From Corynebacterium accolens (lineage in GTDB: Bacteria; Actinomycetota; Actinomycetes; Mycobacteriales; Mycobacteriaceae), in the NCBI RefSeq assembly GCF_030515985.1, contig NZ_CP100376.1, positions 251,087 through 258,598 of the forward strand: a DNA stretch of 7,512 bases. Direction: 5' to 3'. A program made the translations under genes and the position numbers. The first letter of the stretch is position 1. Each line of letters begins with the position of its first letter. The notes under the pieces are model-generated. The model saw only the letters and a program-made list of their open reading frames with translations, did not search any database and was not told where the DNA came from. This document shows positions 6,344 through 7,512 of this stretch, in pieces.

Positions 6344-7036
6344 ATGCCACGCAAGACCTACACCGAGCAGTTCAAGCGCGACGCAGTCTCGTTGTACGAG
6401 TCGACCCCCGGAGCAACGCTCAACGCGATCGCCTCCGATCTCGGGGTCGTAACGACGATTCAATCCAAGCGGAAGTCAACGCTTCCAGACCTAGTGAAAC
6501 GCCTATTTGATCAAGGGCAGCTTAATCGAGTGTGGATGTCGGATATTACCTATCTACGCACGAATGAGGGCTGGCTGTACCTATGCGTTATCCGCGATGG
6601 ACACTCCCGCCGAGTCCTAGGCTGGTCCATGGATAGTGTGCAGGATTCTTACCTAGTTGAACGTGCACTGCGCATGGCTTACACCCTGCGTGGTGAAGTA
6701 CCCGACGGCGTGGTCTTCCACGCCGATCGTGGTACCCAGTTCACCAGCGAACAGCTGTGGCAGGTCTGTCAAGAACTAGGGATTGCACAATCGGTCGGCC
6801 GTACTGGTGTCTGCTTTGACAATGCGATGGCCGAGTCGTTCTGGTCGACATTGAAGACCGAATTTTACGATCGGAAGGAATGGCGAACCCGCAACGAAGC
6901 CCGGAAGGCGGTGGCTCGCTGGATTGAGATTGTCTACAACCGGCGCCGTCGCCACTCGTCCATCGGGATGGTAAGCCCCGTCGATTTCGAAGCCCAGCTC
7001 GCTGATCAAAATGGTAATAAGAAGGCCGCTGCTTAA
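6344..7036 (+). CDS. Internally deleted IS3-family transposase: orfA start fused in frame to the orfB DDE domain
   Basis: A 230-residue open frame from the ATG at 6344, which sits at the same place as the orfA start of the first IS (CCACCATGCC context in both). Residues 1-35 are an orfA N-terminus (F-K-R-D-A-V-S-L-Y-E ... A-I-A-S-D-L-G-V). At about residue 36 the sequence jumps to an orfB middle part (T-T-I-Q-S-K-R-K-S) and continues through the complete rve domain: Asp67 (SDITY), Asp128 (HADRG) and Glu164 (DNAMAESF), with 35 residues between the last two, and R-R-R-H-S-S-I-G near the end. Lost are the second half of the orfA helix-turn-helix, the leucine zipper and the orfB N-terminal domain. 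The catalytic triad is intact, but normal end recognition is unlikely. It may be translated; a function is not implied. A pseudogene label would be equally fair. Confidence 0.75.
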   Translation: MPRKTYTEQFKRDAVSLYESTPGATLNAIASDLGVVTTIQSKRKSTLPDLVKRLFDQGQLNRVWMSDITYLRTNEGWLYLCVIRDGHSRRVLGWSMDSVQDSYLVERALRMAYTLRGEVPDGVVFHADRGTQFTSEQLWQVCQELGIAQSVGRTGVCFDNAMAESFWSTLKTEFYDRKEWRTRNEARKAVARWIEIVYNRRRRHSSIGMVSPVDFEAQLADQNGNKKAAA

Positions 7037-7048
7037 CCCCTAAGCAGC
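7028..7048. repeat. Perfect hairpin over the stop codon of the fused transposase
   Basis: Arms GCTGCTTA (7028-7035) and TAAGCAGC (7041-7048) are perfectly complementary around a 5-base loop; the stop codon TAA (7034-7036) spans the arm/loop border. No T-run follows on either strand, so a terminator role is weak. It may protect the mRNA end or limit read-through across the IS. Confidence 0.45.
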
Positions 7049-7090
7049 TTAACTACGTGTCCACGATTTGCGGGCAACCCTAGTGTTCCT

Positions 7091-7512
7091 TTAAAGAGTT
7101 TTATCTTCTTCCTTCTGGGGTCCAAAAAGTTCAGGAGCGTGAACGGAAATGGGTATGGGGAAGCGTCGACCGGTAGATGGATCAGTCATCTCTAGGCACT
7201 CAACATGGAAGGTTTCGCGTACGAGTTCAGCGGTCATAACTTCCTCGGTGGGCCCTTCGGCCACAATGCGCCCCTCACGCATAGCTACGATTCGATCGGC
7301 GTAACGCGCGGCATGGACCATATCGTGGACCACCATGACCACCGTAGTCTCGGCACGGTTAAGATCTCGGATGAGGTCCAAGATGGACAATTGGTGCGCG
7401 GGGTCGAGGTAAGTAGTTGGCTCATCAAGCAAGGTAATTGGTGTTTCTTGCGCCAACGTCATAGCGAGGAAAACGCGCTGGCGCTGGCCGCCCGAAAGGT
7501 CTGCGGCGGGGG
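7091..7512 (-). CDS. Iron/siderophore-type ABC transporter ATP-binding protein (FecE/FepC type), C-terminal part
   Basis: The frame is open to the right edge; 139 residues are visible and about the first 120-130 are outside. The visible part starts just before the ABC signature LSGGQRQR (5-12 of the fragment). It continues with Walker B ITLLDE (25-30), D-loop YLD (34-36) and switch His62 in VVHDM. The T-Y-L-D-P-A-H-Q-L run and the tail R-E-T-F-H-V-E ... are typical of ATPases for ferric siderophore, haem or cobalamin import. The missing part should hold Walker A and the Q-loop, and the permease and binding-protein genes probably lie further right. The TAA at 7093-7091 is only a few bases from the end of the IS3 copy. 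The tail ends in a charged K-E-E-D-K stretch and looks natural rather than IS-derived. Confidence 0.88.
   Translation of the reverse strand, partial: PAADLSGGQRQRVFLAMTLAQETPITLLDEPTTYLDPAHQLSILDLIRDLNRAETTVVMVVHDMVHAARYADRIVAMREGRIVAEGPTEEVMTAELVRETFHVECLEMTDPSTGRRFPIPISVHAPELFGPQKEEDKTL

Larger units (their letters stand above)
6274..7089 (+). mobile_element. Second IS3-family element with a large internal deletion
   Basis: An element of about 0.8 kb. A good terminal repeat pair is TGACCCCCAGATGGTGGACAC (6279-6299) against the inverted 7057-7076, TG-CCCGCAAATCGTGGACAC: about 17 of 20 aligned positions match with one gap, and both ends are TG...CA. With these limits (6279-7076) the flanks show a 3-base duplication, ACC at 6276-6278 and 7077-7079, as IS3 elements produce. 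However, GGACC before and GTGTTCC after are also present at the first IS3 copy, so the true element may be 6274-7089. Intact relatives are about 1.3 kb; about 0.5 kb is missing inside. It is inserted at the broken edge of the IS110 fragment. Confidence 0.78.

Noticed and set aside
6025..7043. 13-base inverted match (TTAGGGGTTAAGC and its complement) at the stops of the IS110 fragment and the fused transposase
   Set aside because: A 13-base match is expected about once by chance in a window this long; no shared sequence extends beyond it.
1..7512. CRISPR array, defence cassette, toxin-antitoxin pair or rRNA
   Set aside because: No regularly spaced repeats and no matching protein motifs or rRNA stretches were seen on either strand.

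Overview
The window looks like chromosomal DNA of a Corynebacterium or a close relative. The base composition is moderately GC-rich, the protein style is corynebacterial, the ABC transporter operon is of a corynebacterial type, and the IS3 and IS110 remnants resemble those of Corynebacterium. This placement rests on recognition only; no search was run and the species cannot be named.

Left part (1-4054) is ordinary, compact, intact chromosome. A TauE/SafE-type membrane exporter enters from the left edge on the + strand and ends at 592. It converges on a four-gene minus-strand operon, in transcription order: a DUF368/PopT-family undecaprenyl-phosphate translocase (4054-3218), an amino-acid-binding lipoprotein (3218-2331), an ABC permease (about 2338-1385) and an ABC ATPase (1385-621). 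The genes overlap by 1, 8 and 1 bases, two of the junctions being TAATG, so they are probably translationally coupled. The last three form a complete polar amino-acid importer; an insertion in the ATPase resembling that of HisP hints at a basic amino acid. The first gene recycles a cell-envelope lipid carrier.

Middle part (4055-4600) is gene-poor. It holds the operon's upstream region and then a severed 3' end of a tRNA gene (T-arm plus 3' acceptor strand, minus strand) followed by its own intrinsic terminator. The 5' half of the tRNA is missing, and unrelated AT-rich DNA begins at about 4440. This is the expected scar of integration at a tRNA 3' end, so the chromosome/island boundary probably lies near 4438.

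Right part (4600-7090) is a graveyard of insertion sequences. An IS3-family copy (about 4598-5899) carries a nonsense codon in orfA and a frameshift in orfB. The C-terminal end of an IS110-family transposase (6033-6275, minus strand) also has an in-frame stop. A second IS3-family copy (about 6274-7089) has lost about 0.5 kb internally, which fused the start of orfA in frame to the catalytic domain of orfB. Immediately beyond it, an iron/siderophore-type ABC ATPase (7512-7091, minus strand) runs off the right edge, and its stop codon lies within a few bases of the IS end.

No CRISPR array, toxin-antitoxin pair, defence cassette or clearly new system was found. The most thought-provoking items are the coupling of PopT to an amino-acid importer, the tRNA attachment scar, and the shortened IS3 copy that still encodes an intact DDE domain.
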